64,000 nt of DNA from Verrucomicrobiales bacterium. GTDB lineage: Bacteria; Verrucomicrobiota; Verrucomicrobiia; Verrucomicrobiales; DEV007. Shown piece by piece: positions 8,366 through 18,198 of this stretch (the first letter of the stretch is position 1; every line of letters begins with the position of its first letter). Below the pieces are notes generated by a model. It made no database searches, had not been told where the DNA came from, and saw only the letters and a program-made list of their open reading frames with translations. Location: assembly GCA_016795505.1 (NCBI GenBank), contig JAEUHH010000026.1, forward strand, positions 1 to 64,000, read 5' to 3'. The position numbers were made by a program, and so were the translations under genes.

Positions 8366-9352
8366 ATGATTGCTCGGCTCCTCCTCATTCTCTCCGTGTC
8401 CCTCAGTGCCCTCTGTGGTGTCTCCCTCCGCGCCGCCGAGCCGGTGAAGATCCTCTTCGACACCGACATGACCACCGACTGCGATGATGCCGGAGCCATG
8501 GCCGTGCTCCACGCCCTCGCGGACCGGGCTGAATGCGAGATTCTTGCCACGGTCACGAGCGTGCCGGATCCGAACGCCCTCGCCTCCGTCGATGCCATCA
8601 ATCGTTACCGCGGGCGCCCCGATGTGCCGCTCGGCCTCGTCAAGGACGGCGGCGTGAAAATGCCGTCGAAGTTCACCGGCCGCATCGCCAGGGAATTCCC
8701 CCATCGGGTCGTGTCGGGCTCGGACTTCCCCGACGCCGTCGAGGTCTATCGAAGAATCCTCACCAACCAACCGGACCGCTCCGTCGTCCTCGTCACGGTC
8801 GGCTACCTCACCAACGTGAGCCGCTTCCTCCAGTCACCCGGCGGCATGGAACTCGCCCGGGCCAAGGTCACCCGATGGGTCTGCATGGGCGGCAATTTCA
8901 TCGGCGATCCGCCGAAGGACGATCTCTCGCTCGGCAACGTCAACTTCCAGCGCGACGCCGCTTCCGCCCATCACGCGATCCACCGTTGGCCCGGGGAGAT
9001 CGTCTTCGCCGGACGCGAGGTCTGCTCGGTGCCGAGCGGGCTCGCGATCGGTTCCGCCCTGGCCGGGACGCCGGCTGACAATCCCGTGCGCCGAGCCTAC
9101 GAGCTCTACTTCGACGGCGCCGCTCGCGACCGCCATGTCGCCGATCTCGCCGCGGTGCTGGTTGCCGTGCGCGGCCTCACCGACTGCTGGGATCTGTCCG
9201 CGCCCGGACGCATGGACCTGCGCGAGGACATGACCTTCTCGTGGATTCCCGATCCGGCGGGGAAGCAACGATATCTATTAAAGAAGCCCGACAACGACCG
9301 GCACGTCGAGCGCGTGCTGGAGGCGTTGCTGGTGGCACCCCCGAAGGAATGA
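8366..9352 (+). CDS. exported nucleoside hydrolase-like protein
   Basis: 328 residues with a signal peptide (MIARLLLILSVSLSALCGVSLRAAEP). The mature start KILFDTDMTTDCDDAGAM carries the Asp cluster (DxDxxxDxDD) that binds calcium in inosine-uridine preferring nucleoside hydrolases. The later VLVTVGYLTNVSRFL resembles the conserved Asn/Thr segment of the active site. The reaction would be cleavage of an N-glycosidic bond of a (deoxy)nucleoside, outside the cytoplasm. Exported members are common in Verrucomicrobiota and Planctomycetota, but their real substrates are mostly unknown. Followed by a ThuA-like gene 58 bp downstream. Confidence 0.8.
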   Translation: MIARLLLILSVSLSALCGVSLRAAEPVKILFDTDMTTDCDDAGAMAVLHALADRAECEILATVTSVPDPNALASVDAINRYRGRPDVPLGLVKDGGVKMPSKFTGRIAREFPHRVVSGSDFPDAVEVYRRILTNQPDRSVVLVTVGYLTNVSRFLQSPGGMELARAKVTRWVCMGGNFIGDPPKDDLSLGNVNFQRDAASAHHAIHRWPGEIVFAGREVCSVPSGLAIGSALAGTPADNPVRRAYELYFDGAARDRHVADLAAVLVAVRGLTDCWDLSAPGRMDLREDMTFSWIPDPAGKQRYLLKKPDNDRHVERVLEALLVAPPKE

Positions 9353-9410
9353 CGTGAGTTGATTCCTCGGAAACGAAGCCAAAGACTACCCTGTCGCCAG
9401 ATCGATCCCC

Positions 9411-10184
9411 ATGAAATCCCTCTTTTCCCTCCTCGCCCTTCTCTTTCTCCTCACTCCATCCGCGCAATCGGCCCACATCGTCTGCCTCACGATCGAGGAG
9501 CCGAACAACTACGACTCGGTCAACGCCTGCCGCGGCTTTGCCGAAAAGGAATGGAAGACGCTCGGCCACCGCGTCACGATCATCGAGGGCAATCACGAGT
9601 TTCCGACCCATTTCGAGGGCTTCCTCGAGGCGATGAAATCGGCCGATCTCCTCGTCGTCTTCGTCCGCCGCGCCACTCCGCCGCGCGAGCAACTCGACGC
9701 GATCCGCGCCCACCTCGCCGCCGGCAAGCCGCTCCTCGGCATCCGCACCGCGAACCACGCCTTCATCCCCAAGGCGAACACGACGGTGACCGATCCGACT
9801 CTCGCGACCTGGCCGGAATTCGTGCCCGAGGTGCTCGGCTGCGACAACACCGGCTACGAGACGAAAGGCCTGCCCTACACGGTGAGCCGCCACCCGCAGG
9901 CCCCGGCGGACAGCCCCTTGCTCGAGGGCGTCGATCCCGCGACCATCCTGGGTCATGTCTCGATGTACCGCGTCCTGCCCCTCGCCGCGGACGCCACGCC
10001 GCTGTTGCTGGGCAAAGCCAAAGACATCGAGCCGGCCCAACCGCTCGCGTGGACCCGCTTTTATGGTCCGAAGAAAGCCCGAGTTTTCTACACCAGCCTC
10101 GGCGCGCCGGAAGACGTCACCCAACCGTCCGTGCGGCGCCTGATCACGAACGCGGTGCGGTGGACGCTGGAGAAAAGCAACTAA
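9411..10184 (+). CDS. secreted ThuA-like (glutamine amidotransferase-fold) protein
   Basis: 257 residues with a signal peptide (MKSLFSLLALLFLLTPSAQS). The body has the ThuA layout: strand AHIVCLTIEEPNNY, then SADLLVVFVRRATPPREQLD, the turn LAAGKPLLGIRTANHAF, and HVSMYRVLPLAADATPLLLG, ending with a VFYTSLGAPEDV segment typical for the domain. ThuA-like proteins are linked to sugar use in many bacteria but their chemistry is not settled. Neighbours on the same strand are a nucleoside hydrolase and, after a large palindromic repeat, a sialidase-like protein, all exported. Confidence 0.8.
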   Translation: MKSLFSLLALLFLLTPSAQSAHIVCLTIEEPNNYDSVNACRGFAEKEWKTLGHRVTIIEGNHEFPTHFEGFLEAMKSADLLVVFVRRATPPREQLDAIRAHLAAGKPLLGIRTANHAFIPKANTTVTDPTLATWPEFVPEVLGCDNTGYETKGLPYTVSRHPQAPADSPLLEGVDPATILGHVSMYRVLPLAADATPLLLGKAKDIEPAQPLAWTRFYGPKKARVFYTSLGAPEDVTQPSVRRLITNAVRWTLEKSN

Positions 10185-10221
10185 GCCGGAAATCGCGCGA
10201 GCTTGACTGGGAGAGTCCAAA

Positions 10222-10465
10222 AGCGATGCCGGAGGCATGACAGCCACTAGCCGGTGGTCGAGCGAGGAACGAGCGACACCACCGGGACAACCCCGCGCAG
10301 AACCAGGCATCCTGAAGGGATGGCAGCTCGCTGAATCAGCGGACCGTTCTCACGTCGGCTGGCATCCCTGCCGGGATGCCCGAATCGGAAACACCCATAT
10401 CCGGTGGTGTCGTCGCTGCGCTCCTCAACCACCGGCTAATGGCTGCGATGCCTTCGGCATCCTCG
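10222..10465. repeat. composite inverted-repeat element of about 240 bp
   Basis: Two long arms face each other: 10247-10285 (CTAGCCGGTGGTCGAGCGAG, then a run ending ACACCACCGG) and 10401-10440 (starting CCGGTGGTGTCGTCGCTGCG and ending ACCACCGGCTAAT); one is close to the reverse complement of the other. Smaller hairpins lie inside (GGCATCCCTGCCGGGATGCC around 10362-10381) and outside (GATGCCGGAGGCAT near 10224, GATGCCTTCGGCATC near 10446). No gene is seen in 10185-10619; the rest of this gap is featureless apart from a TTGCCGCCGAGGGCAA hairpin close to 10590. Confidence 0.85.
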
Positions 10466-10619
10466 ATTCTCCTCGCGAACGATCTCTTGGATTTCCGCTT
10501 TTTCCATGTGTTCCGTAGGCCGCGTCTTCTTCGCTCGATTGTAGAACGCCCTATCTACTCCTTCGAAAGACGCGCTCACGTCCTTGCCGCCGAGGGCAAA
10601 ACCTGATTGCCTCGGGGGG

Positions 10620-12233
10620 ATGACTCCCCGCCTCTATCTCGTGCTCGCGGCCTTCTTCGCCGCGTTTTCCCCGAACCTCCCGGCCGAGGAGATCCGCTGG
10701 CTGCTCCACTACGACGGCAAAAGCCTGCCCGCCTCGCTCTGGACCATCACCGGCGCGCCGAAAGCGGCGATCGAGGCCGAGGGGCTGCGCCTGACCGACG
10801 ACTCGGCGGAGTTCGCCCATTTTCAGGCCCCGTGGACCGCGGAACCCGGCACCGAGGTCATCGTCGAGGCCGTCGTGAAAGTCTCGGCCACGACCGGTTC
10901 GCAGAAAAACAAGAGTTCGCTCTCCCTCTGGCCGTGGCGCGACGGCGCTCCGGTCTCCATCCTCGTCAGCGACGGGATCCATCAGGAAGGACTCGTCCTC
11001 TTCGCCAATCAGGCGACGAGCCACACCGACCGTTTTGTCCCGATGGACACGACAAACCGATTTCACACCTACCAACTCGTCATCCGCGGACGCGACATGG
11101 AAATCCGGGTCGATGGCGAACGCAAGGTCACCGGCCAGGGTGCCTTTTGGAAAGAGGCGGATTCGCCCGAGCCCTTCCTCCGCTTCGGCTCGACCGCCAA
11201 AACCGCAACGGGTGAAGCCGTGTGGCAATCCGTGAGGCTCGGGGTGAGGAAGATGAGTGATCCACCGGCCCCCGATCCGGTCAAAATCACGATCGCTGAT
11301 CAATGGGAAATCCCCCGCGAGGACGTGCGCCAGACGAGGCCCTACCTCTACGACCTCGGCGAGGGCCTTCTCCTCATGAGTGTCGCCCAGGGACCCGATG
11401 CCTTTTACGAGCCCTATGGCCTGCTAAAATCGACTGATCAGGGCAAAACCTGGACACCCATCCCCGGTCTCGACCAGGTCGATACCACGCCCCTGCCCGT
11501 CGTGCGTCGACCGGACGGCAGCATCCTCGCGATGTCGCGCTGGACGCGCACCCAGCCCGACGGCAGCGTCGTCGGAAAGACCACCTATCTCGACAAGGAA
11601 GCCAAAACCTTCACCCAGGTCGACAACCGCATCATCCTGCCCAAGGAATTCACCAACGAATCCGAAGGCGACCAGATCATCTGCGAGCGCCATCTCTGGA
11701 ATGATCTCGACGGCGGCCTGACCATGGTGGTGTGGAGCCGCAAGGCCGTGCCCCTGCCCGACGGCCGCAGGAACACCGTGCGCATGTCCCATCTCGTCCG
11801 GAGCACCGACGAGGGGAAAACCTGGAACTACTTCTCGACGATCGGACCCGGCGGCGAGCCGGCCGTGGTGCGTTTGTCAGAGACCGAGCAGACTGCCGTG
11901 ATCCGCGGCGACCGCAATTCGCGGATGAAGCAGATGTTTTCCCACGACGGTGGCAAAACCTGGTCGAAACCCGTCGAACTGGAGGTCGGCAAGGTTCTGC
12001 CCGATCTCGTCCTCATGAGCAACGGCGTCCTCGCCTGCAGCTACGGCCGTCCCGCGAGCTGTCTCATGTTCAGCACCGACCTCGGCCAGACCTGGACCTC
12101 GCACCATGTCATCTCCGAGAGGGTCGGCTTCAACTACACCGCCATCCGCGAGATCTCACCCGGCCGCCTCCTCTACATCCACGACGCGCCGAAGATGAAC
12201 GGGCTGTTCATCGACGTGGAAGTCGTCCGATAA
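10620..12233 (+). CDS. secreted sialidase-like BNR-repeat protein with N-terminal LamG-like domain
   Basis: 537 residues; signal peptide MTPRLYLVLAAFFAAFSPNLPAEE. Residues about 25-215 form a beta-sandwich typical of LamG/DUF1080-like domains (EVIVEAVVKVSATT, QLVIRGRDMEIRVDGE). The rest is a sialidase-type six-bladed propeller with four Asp-box-like motifs: STDQGKTW, STDEGKTW, SHDGGKTW and STDLGQTW. Many exo-alpha-sialidases and other glycan-cleaving enzymes share this fold, so cleavage of sialic acid is only one option. The ATG at 10620 starts the signal peptide; an earlier in-frame ATG at 10584 lies in the repeat-derived leader. Converges with kdpE. Confidence 0.75.
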   Translation: MTPRLYLVLAAFFAAFSPNLPAEEIRWLLHYDGKSLPASLWTITGAPKAAIEAEGLRLTDDSAEFAHFQAPWTAEPGTEVIVEAVVKVSATTGSQKNKSSLSLWPWRDGAPVSILVSDGIHQEGLVLFANQATSHTDRFVPMDTTNRFHTYQLVIRGRDMEIRVDGERKVTGQGAFWKEADSPEPFLRFGSTAKTATGEAVWQSVRLGVRKMSDPPAPDPVKITIADQWEIPREDVRQTRPYLYDLGEGLLLMSVAQGPDAFYEPYGLLKSTDQGKTWTPIPGLDQVDTTPLPVVRRPDGSILAMSRWTRTQPDGSVVGKTTYLDKEAKTFTQVDNRIILPKEFTNESEGDQIICERHLWNDLDGGLTMVVWSRKAVPLPDGRRNTVRMSHLVRSTDEGKTWNYFSTIGPGGEPAVVRLSETEQTAVIRGDRNSRMKQMFSHDGGKTWSKPVELEVGKVLPDLVLMSNGVLACSYGRPASCLMFSTDLGQTWTSHHVISERVGFNYTAIREISPGRLLYIHDAPKMNGLFIDVEVVR

Positions 12234-12254
12234 GTCGGCTTTAACGCGGTGACG

Positions 12255-12929
12255 TCAGCGGTCGATCCGGCATTCCACCAGCCGGTATCCGATCCCCGGT
12301 TCATTGAGAATCTCCAGCTTTGCTCCCGCCAGTTTCTTTCGCAGATGGTTCACATACACGCGAAGGTAGTGGCTCTGATCCTCCGCTTGAGGGCCCCATA
12401 CCGCCCGCAGCAAATGTTTCAGGGTGACGATCTTGCCCGCATGCCGGACGAGTTGTGCGAGAAGGGCGTACTCGGTCGGAGTAAGGCGGAGTGGTGTTTC
12501 TCCGAGCATGGCCTCGTGATGGAGCGGGTCAAGAACGAGATCCCCAATCACCCAATCGGCTCGGGCATCGCTCCCCTGGCGCCGCTGGATGGCCGCCATC
12601 CGGGCCAGCAGTTCGGCCGTCGAGAAGGGTTTCGTGACGTAATCGTCCGCTCCGGCTTCAAAGGCCGCGATCTTGATGGATTCCTGATCACGGACGGTGA
12701 GGATGAGAACGGGCGTGTTGCTCCATTCGCGCAGTTTCTTCAGGACTTCGACACCGTCGAGATCCGGCAGGCCAAGATCGAGAAGAATGACATCGGGATG
12801 ACGGAAGATGGCCTCCTGCAGGCCCGTCACGCCGTTTTCCGCCATGAACACCTCATACCCCCGCGACTCCAGCGCCATGCGAAGGAGTCGCCGGATCTGG
12901 ATCTCGTCATCGATGATCAGGGCCTTCAT
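12255..12929 (-). CDS. kdpE: KDP operon response regulator
   Basis: 224-residue OmpR/PhoB-type response regulator. The receiver domain starts MKALIIDDEIQIRRLL and has the phospho-acceptor Asp51 in VILLDLGLPDLDG and the conserved Lys in DYVTKPFSTAEL. The C-terminal winged helix shows LRLTPTEYALLAQLVRHAGK and HYLRVYVNHLRKKL, typical of KdpE. It is the last gene of the locus and overlaps the 3' end of kdpD by 23 bp, so translation is probably coupled. In known systems it activates kdpFABC when potassium is low. Confidence 0.95.
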   Translation of the reverse strand: MKALIIDDEIQIRRLLRMALESRGYEVFMAENGVTGLQEAIFRHPDVILLDLGLPDLDGVEVLKKLREWSNTPVLILTVRDQESIKIAAFEAGADDYVTKPFSTAELLARMAAIQRRQGSDARADWVIGDLVLDPLHHEAMLGETPLRLTPTEYALLAQLVRHAGKIVTLKHLLRAVWGPQAEDQSHYLRVYVNHLRKKLAGAKLEILNEPGIGYRLVECRIDR

Positions 12930-15555
12930 GGAACGCGTTCGGAAGATGGATTGAAAACTCCGCTCCGCTGGCGGGATGATTTCTCGCCTCGACCGCCCCC
13001 CCGAGCGCCGAGATGAATCCCCGGGAGATGGCCAGGCCGAGCCCGGTTCCGCCGGCGGGCGAGCCTTTGGGCCGGTAAAATTTCGCGAAAACACGTCGCT
13101 CCTCGCCCGGTGGCAATCCGGGACCGTGATCGCGGACGATCAATCGCAAACCGTCTCCCTCGCGGACGGCCGTCACCTCGATGGGCGTACCCGGAGGAGC
13201 ATAGACGCCCGCATTGTGAAGGATGTTCGCCAGTGCTTGGGCGAGAAGCCGATGATCGGTCCGGAAAAGGGGAAAATCCTCCGGAATCGAGACCGACAAC
13301 TCATGGGACGCGAGACCGCTCCCGGCCGCCTTTACGGCACTTTGGACGACGTCCTGCAGGTCGCACCAATCACGACTGGGACTGAGGACATCCGACTCGA
13401 TTCCCGACATCTGGAGGAGACTGTCAATCACCCTCTGAAGGCGAACCGCCGCGGTTTCGATCTCGGCGAGATAGGGATCCCCCCGCTCTCCGATCCCGTC
13501 GAGGGCGGCCCGGATCACGGCGAGCGGAGTCCTCAGTTCATGCGACACGCAGTCGAGCAGAGAACGGTGCAGTTCCTCGGACCGCGACAAAACCTCGGCT
13601 TCGTTCACCGCCTCGATGAAATGTTGCTTTTCCAGCACCATGGCCAGTTGCAACGCCAACCCCTCGATCATTTGCCGTGACGCGAAATCGAGGATTGCAT
13701 CTGTAGGGAAACGGATTCCCAGCACCCCCATCATCGAAGTGGCGGTCTGAAGGGGAAACCAAGTTGCGGAAGATTCAGGCAAAGTATCGGTGAAGCGACC
13801 CGCGATCTGACGGTTTCCGAAACACCAGAGAGCCACGCCGCGCTCCTTTCCCGAAGGGGCGTGACGACCTTCCCCGATCGGGTGTTCCGAAAGAGATCGG
13901 TCCGGGAGCCGGGGAAAGATCACCGATTCGACCCCGAGCATTTCATCGATCAACCGAAGCGACCCGACCAGCCCCTTCCGGTAATCGGGAGACAAGGCGG
14001 CGCTTTGCGTCACACGAAACAAGGTCTCGGTCTGCCGGCGTCGTCGCCGCTCCGCCTCTTCGCGGGTGCGGAGGCGGTGGGTCAGGCTGCCCATGGCGAT
14101 CGCGACCACGAAAAAGAGCGCGAACATGATGGCGTCGTCCACCTTGCTGATCCAGAAGGTGAACCGGGGAGGAATAAAGAGGAAATTCCACGTCAGCGCG
14201 CTCAACGCCGCCATCGCGATGACAGGTCCTCTACGGAAGCGAAGCGCCGCCAGGACCACGGCGAACAGGAAGACAAGGGCGACGAACATGTAGCCGGTGT
14301 AGGGGACCGCCGCCCAGCACAGGCTGACCACGACAAAGAGGATCGCGGCCACCCAGCTGTATTCACCGATGACAGAGACGGGCGCCGCTTCCCGGAAGGA
14401 GGAGCCTGCCAACACCTCCCGTCCCGCCAGCGGTCTGGCCACGCAGACGTCGATGTCGCCGCTGTCGCGGATGATCCGGTCGGCGAGAGACAGTTTCCAG
14501 AAGACACGACGGTCCGGTTTCCCTACCACGATCTGGGTGACATTCCGCTCGTGTGCGACCCGGAGAAGCGCTTCCGCCACATCGTCCCCGGTTGTCAGCA
14601 CGACTTCCCCACCGAGTTTGCGCGCCAGCCCGAGTGAGCGTGCGATGCGCTCCTGATCGGCCGGAGAAGGCGGCTGCGATCCCTCGACCCAAACGACGAG
14701 CCAGGGACAGTTGATCCGCGTCGCAGCCCGTCGCGTCCAGCGCACGAGGCTCTCGGCATAGGGACTCGGGCCGATGCCTACCATCAGCCGCGCGTTCGTC
14801 TTCCACGGCGAGGAAACCCGCTTCGCCCGACGGATGTCCTCGAGGTCACGATCGACCTGTTCGGCGGTGAAGCGCAGGGCCAGTTCTCGCAGCGCGGTGA
14901 GGTTGCCCTCCTTGAAAAATCCTTCGACAGCCCGTTCGGCCCGTTCACCGAGATACACTTTTCCCTCCCCCATCCGCTCGAGCAGCTTCTCGACGCTGAG
15001 GTCGATCAACTGGATCTCGTGGGCCTCGTCGAGGATGGAGTCCGGCACCGTCTCATGCACGGAAACGCCGGTGATCTGCCGGACGATGTCGACCTGGCTC
15101 TCGATGTGCTGGACGTTGAGGGTCGAATAGACGTCGATTCCGGCCTCGATCAGTTCGAGCACATCCTGATACCGCTTGGCATGACGCGACCCGGGCGCGT
15201 TGGTGTGGGCGAGTTCATCGACAAGGACGATCCGCGGCCTCCGGGCGAGCACTCCGTCGAGGTCGAATTCGCTGACGGCGACGTCCCGGTATTCCCAGGT
15301 TTTCGGCGGGATCACCTTCAATCCCTCGAGCAGTTCGGCCGTCTCGGCGCGTCCGTGCGTTTCGACGACACCGATGAGCACGTCCTCCCCGTCCTCGACT
15401 TGTTTCCTCGCCGCCTGGAGCATGGCGTAGGTCTTTCCCACTCCTGGACACATTCCGAGGAAGAGATGGAGCCGGCCGCGGCCCGGAGTCCCTTCCGCGC
15501 GCCGCACCTCCGCGAGGAGGGCGTCCGGATCGGGGCGATGATCTTCGTCGCGCAT
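12907..15555 (-). CDS. kdpD: KDP operon sensor histidine kinase
   Basis: 882 residues, full length for the family. Residues about 20-230 are the KdpD sensor domain with Walker A GMCPGVGKT (34-42) and a VDELAHTNAPGSRH segment; 250-370 resemble a universal-stress-protein domain; four membrane helices follow (about 400-495, including WVAAILFVVVSLCWAAVPYTG). A GAF-like region leads to the HisKA His in LLDCVSHELRTPLAV (near 670) and an ATPase domain with DHGPGLPPGEE and GGTGLGLAISRG. It senses potassium limitation and phosphorylates KdpE. It lies 12 bp after kdpC. Confidence 0.95.
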   Translation of the reverse strand: MRDEDHRPDPDALLAEVRRAEGTPGRGRLHLFLGMCPGVGKTYAMLQAARKQVEDGEDVLIGVVETHGRAETAELLEGLKVIPPKTWEYRDVAVSEFDLDGVLARRPRIVLVDELAHTNAPGSRHAKRYQDVLELIEAGIDVYSTLNVQHIESQVDIVRQITGVSVHETVPDSILDEAHEIQLIDLSVEKLLERMGEGKVYLGERAERAVEGFFKEGNLTALRELALRFTAEQVDRDLEDIRRAKRVSSPWKTNARLMVGIGPSPYAESLVRWTRRAATRINCPWLVVWVEGSQPPSPADQERIARSLGLARKLGGEVVLTTGDDVAEALLRVAHERNVTQIVVGKPDRRVFWKLSLADRIIRDSGDIDVCVARPLAGREVLAGSSFREAAPVSVIGEYSWVAAILFVVVSLCWAAVPYTGYMFVALVFLFAVVLAALRFRRGPVIAMAALSALTWNFLFIPPRFTFWISKVDDAIMFALFFVVAIAMGSLTHRLRTREEAERRRRRQTETLFRVTQSAALSPDYRKGLVGSLRLIDEMLGVESVIFPRLPDRSLSEHPIGEGRHAPSGKERGVALWCFGNRQIAGRFTDTLPESSATWFPLQTATSMMGVLGIRFPTDAILDFASRQMIEGLALQLAMVLEKQHFIEAVNEAEVLSRSEELHRSLLDCVSHELRTPLAVIRAALDGIGERGDPYLAEIETAAVRLQRVIDSLLQMSGIESDVLSPSRDWCDLQDVVQSAVKAAGSGLASHELSVSIPEDFPLFRTDHRLLAQALANILHNAGVYAPPGTPIEVTAVREGDGLRLIVRDHGPGLPPGEERRVFAKFYRPKGSPAGGTGLGLAISRGFISALGGAVEARNHPASGAEFSIHLPNAFHEGPDHR

Positions 15556-15567
15556 GGTCGGCAGGGA

Positions 15568-16152
15568 TTACTTCAACCCATCCAACGCCAGATTCAACTT
15601 CAGGACATTGACCCTTTTCTCGCCGAACAGGCCGACATCGGGACGTTCGGTGTTCGCGGCGATGATAGCCTCCACGTCAGCGATGTTCAATCCCCGGGCT
15701 TTCGCGACCCGCTTTGCCTGCAAGGCGGCATTTGGCTCGCTGATGTGCGGATCGAGACCGCTTCCCGAGGCCGTCACGGCATCGGCGGGCACCGGTGCAT
15801 CGGCGGCGAGACCGTTACTCGCGCGGTAGGCGGCGATGCGTGCTTTGATCGCGTCATGCAGTTTCTTCGAGGTGGGACCGAGGTTGCTTCCGCTGGAACC
15901 CGCCGCATCGTGTCCGGCACCCGCGGCACTGGGGCGGGGATGGAAATACCCCTCCGCCGCGAAGGACTGACTCAATAGGGTCGAACCGCGGATCTGACCC
16001 TCTTTGTCCACGATCAGGCTGCCGTGCGCCTGCTCGGGAAAGAGGGAGACCGAGACCCCGGTGACCACCAGAGGATAGAGTCCGCAGGTGACCAGGGCGA
16101 GAACGAGGGTGGCGCGGAGGGAGACAATGAGTTCGGATCGAATCGTTTTCAT
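15568..16152 (-). CDS. kdpC: potassium-transporting ATPase subunit C
   Basis: 194 residues: one N-terminal membrane helix (LRATLVLALVTCGLYPLVVTGV) followed by a periplasmic domain with GSTLLSQSFAAEGYFHPRPSA and the C-terminal ASGSGLDPHISEPNAALQ and VNVLKLNLALDGL, all family hallmarks. KdpC is the small accessory subunit of the KdpFABC potassium pump. The gene starts 4 bp after kdpB stops and precedes kdpD by 12 bp. Confidence 0.95.
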   Translation of the reverse strand: MKTIRSELIVSLRATLVLALVTCGLYPLVVTGVSVSLFPEQAHGSLIVDKEGQIRGSTLLSQSFAAEGYFHPRPSAAGAGHDAAGSSGSNLGPTSKKLHDAIKARIAAYRASNGLAADAPVPADAVTASGSGLDPHISEPNAALQAKRVAKARGLNIADVEAIIAANTERPDVGLFGEKRVNVLKLNLALDGLK

Positions 16153-16156
16153 GAGG

Positions 16157-18178
16157 TTAAACCAGATTGAGGGTTGAGATGACGAGATCCACGGCCTTGA
16201 TGCCGATGAAGGGCACGACCACGCCGCCGAGTCCGTAGACGAGGAGGTTCCGACGCAGGATCGCGGCAGCGCCGAGCGGGCGATAAGGCACCCCCTTCAA
16301 CGCGAGCGGGATCAGGGCAATGATGATGAGCGCATTGAAGATCACCGCGCTGAGAATCGCGCTCTCGGGACTGTCGAGCCCCATCACGTTCAGCGGTGCT
16401 ATCGCGGGGAACGTGACCATGAGCATGGCGGGCAGGATCGCGAAATACTTCGCGATGTCGTTGGCGATGCTGAAGGTGGTGAGCGAGCCGCGCGTCATGA
16501 GGAGCTGCTTACCGATCTCGACGATCTCGATGAGTTTCGTCGGGTTGCTGTCGAGATCGACCATGTTCCCAGCCTCGCGCGCGGCCTGTGTCCCGGTGTT
16601 CATCGCCACCCCGACATCGGCCTGGGCGAGTGCCGGGGCATCGTTGGTGCCGTCGCCGGTCATCGCGACGAGGTGGCCTTCCGCCTGCTCGGCCCGGATG
16701 CGTCGCAGCTTGTCCTCCGGCGTGGCCTGGGCCATGAAGTCATCGACCCCGGCCTCGGCGGCGATGGCGGCGGCGGTCATTGGATTGTCGCCGGTGATCA
16801 TGACGGTCTTGATGCCCATCTTGCGGAGTTGGGCGAAACGCTCCTTGATGCCGCCTTTGACGACATCCTTGAGCTCGACGACGCCGAGCACGCGGCTGCC
16901 CTCGGCAACGACGAGCGGGGTCCGGCCGGCCTGCGATGCCGCTTCGACGATCCCGGCGACTGCTCCTGGATACGTCCCCCCCAATCCTTCCACGTGCGCC
17001 TTCATCGAGTCGGCGGCGCCCTTGCGGATGCGGCGCCCGTCCAGATCGACGCCGCTCATGCGGGTCTGGGCGGTGAAAGGGACGAAGACCGCATGCGGGT
17101 GGGAGAGGTCACGCCCGCGGAGGTTGAACTTCTCCTTCGCGAGAACGACGATGCTGCGCCCCTCGGGCGTCTCGTCCGCCAGCGAGGAGAGCTGGGCGGC
17201 GTCGGCCAATTCCGCCTCGGTCACGCCCGGGGCGGGCCGGAAATCGGAAGCCTGGCGGTTCCCGATCGTGATCGTTCCCGTCTTGTCCAGCAAGAGCACG
17301 TCGATGTCCCCGGCGGCCTCGACGGCGCGTCCCGAGGTGGCCATGACATTGCGGCGGATGAGTCGGTCAATCCCGCTGATGCCGATGGCGGAGAGAAGGC
17401 CTCCGATCGTGGTCGGGATGAGGCAGACGAGGAGGGCGACGAGGACGGGGGTGCTGAAATCCACTCCCGAATACACACCGAACGGCTTCAGCGTGACGCA
17501 AACGAGGAGGAAGATCAGCGTCATCGCCGCGAGCAGGATGGTCAGAGCGATCTCGTTCGGCGTTTTCTGGCGTTTCGCACCCTCCACCATCGCGATCATG
17601 CGGTCGAGAAAGGTGTGGCCTTTCTCAGAGGTGATGCGGACGACGATGCGGTCGCTGATGACACGCGTCCCTCCGGTCACGGCACTGCGGTCTCCGCCAC
17701 TTTCGCGGATGACAGGAGCCGACTCGCCGGTGATCGCGGCTTCATCCACGCTGGCGATGCCTTCGATGACTTCGCCGTCCGCGGGGATCACGTCTCCGGC
17801 CTCGCAGACGACGAGGTCGCCTTTTTCCAGGACCGGAGCGGGAACTTTGGTTTCCTCGCCGTTTTTCAAGCGGCGGGCCATCGTGTCCTTGCGGGCTTTG
17901 CGCAAGGAATCCGCCTGCGCCTTGCCGCGGCCTTCCGCGACCGCTTCTGCGAAATTGGCGAACAGCACGGTGAACCAGAGCCAGACACTGAGCTGGACGA
18001 TGAAACCCCGATCCGTCTCCACGGTGAAAATCGAGATCGTCGTGAGCACCGCGCCGACGAGGGTGACGAACATCACCGGGTTTTTCACCATCAGGCGCGG
18101 ATCGAGCTTCTTGAGGGATTCCGCCACCGCCGGCACAAGCACGGAGGGGGCGAATAGGGAGGTGGATCGTTTGGTCAT
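16157..18178 (-). CDS. kdpB: potassium-transporting ATPase subunit B (P-type ATPase)
   Basis: 673 residues, normal length. The P-type ATPase markers are present: the actuator loop [10 protein letters not shown], the phosphorylation site [11 protein letters not shown] (near residue 297), and the hinge [21 protein letters not shown]. The TGES serine, which is a regulatory phosphorylation site in E. coli KdpB, is conserved. Membrane helices occur near 40-85, 215-275 and at the C-terminus. It hydrolyses ATP to drive high-affinity potassium import through KdpA. It is flanked by kdpA (20 bp) and kdpC (4 bp). Confidence 0.96.
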   Translation of the reverse strand: MTKRSTSLFAPSVLVPAVAESLKKLDPRLMVKNPVMFVTLVGAVLTTISIFTVETDRGFIVQLSVWLWFTVLFANFAEAVAEGRGKAQADSLRKARKDTMARRLKNGEETKVPAPVLEKGDLVVCEAGDVIPADGEVIEGIASVDEAAITGESAPVIRESGGDRSAVTGGTRVISDRIVVRITSEKGHTFLDRMIAMVEGAKRQKTPNEIALTILLAAMTLIFLLVCVTLKPFGVYSGVDFSTPVLVALLVCLIPTTIGGLLSAIGISGIDRLIRRNVMATSGRAVEAAGDIDVLLLDKTGTITIGNRQASDFRPAPGVTEAELADAAQLSSLADETPEGRSIVVLAKEKFNLRGRDLSHPHAVFVPFTAQTRMSGVDLDGRRIRKGAADSMKAHVEGLGGTYPGAVAGIVEAASQAGRTPLVVAEGSRVLGVVELKDVVKGGIKERFAQLRKMGIKTVMITGDNPMTAAAIAAEAGVDDFMAQATPEDKLRRIRAEQAEGHLVAMTGDGTNDAPALAQADVGVAMNTGTQAAREAGNMVDLDSNPTKLIEIVEIGKQLLMTRGSLTTFSIANDIAKYFAILPAMLMVTFPAIAPLNVMGLDSPESAILSAVIFNALIIIALIPLALKGVPYRPLGAAAILRRNLLVYGLGGVVVPFIGIKAVDLVISTLNLV

Positions 18179-18198
18179 GTCAGGAAAGGGTCCGAGTT

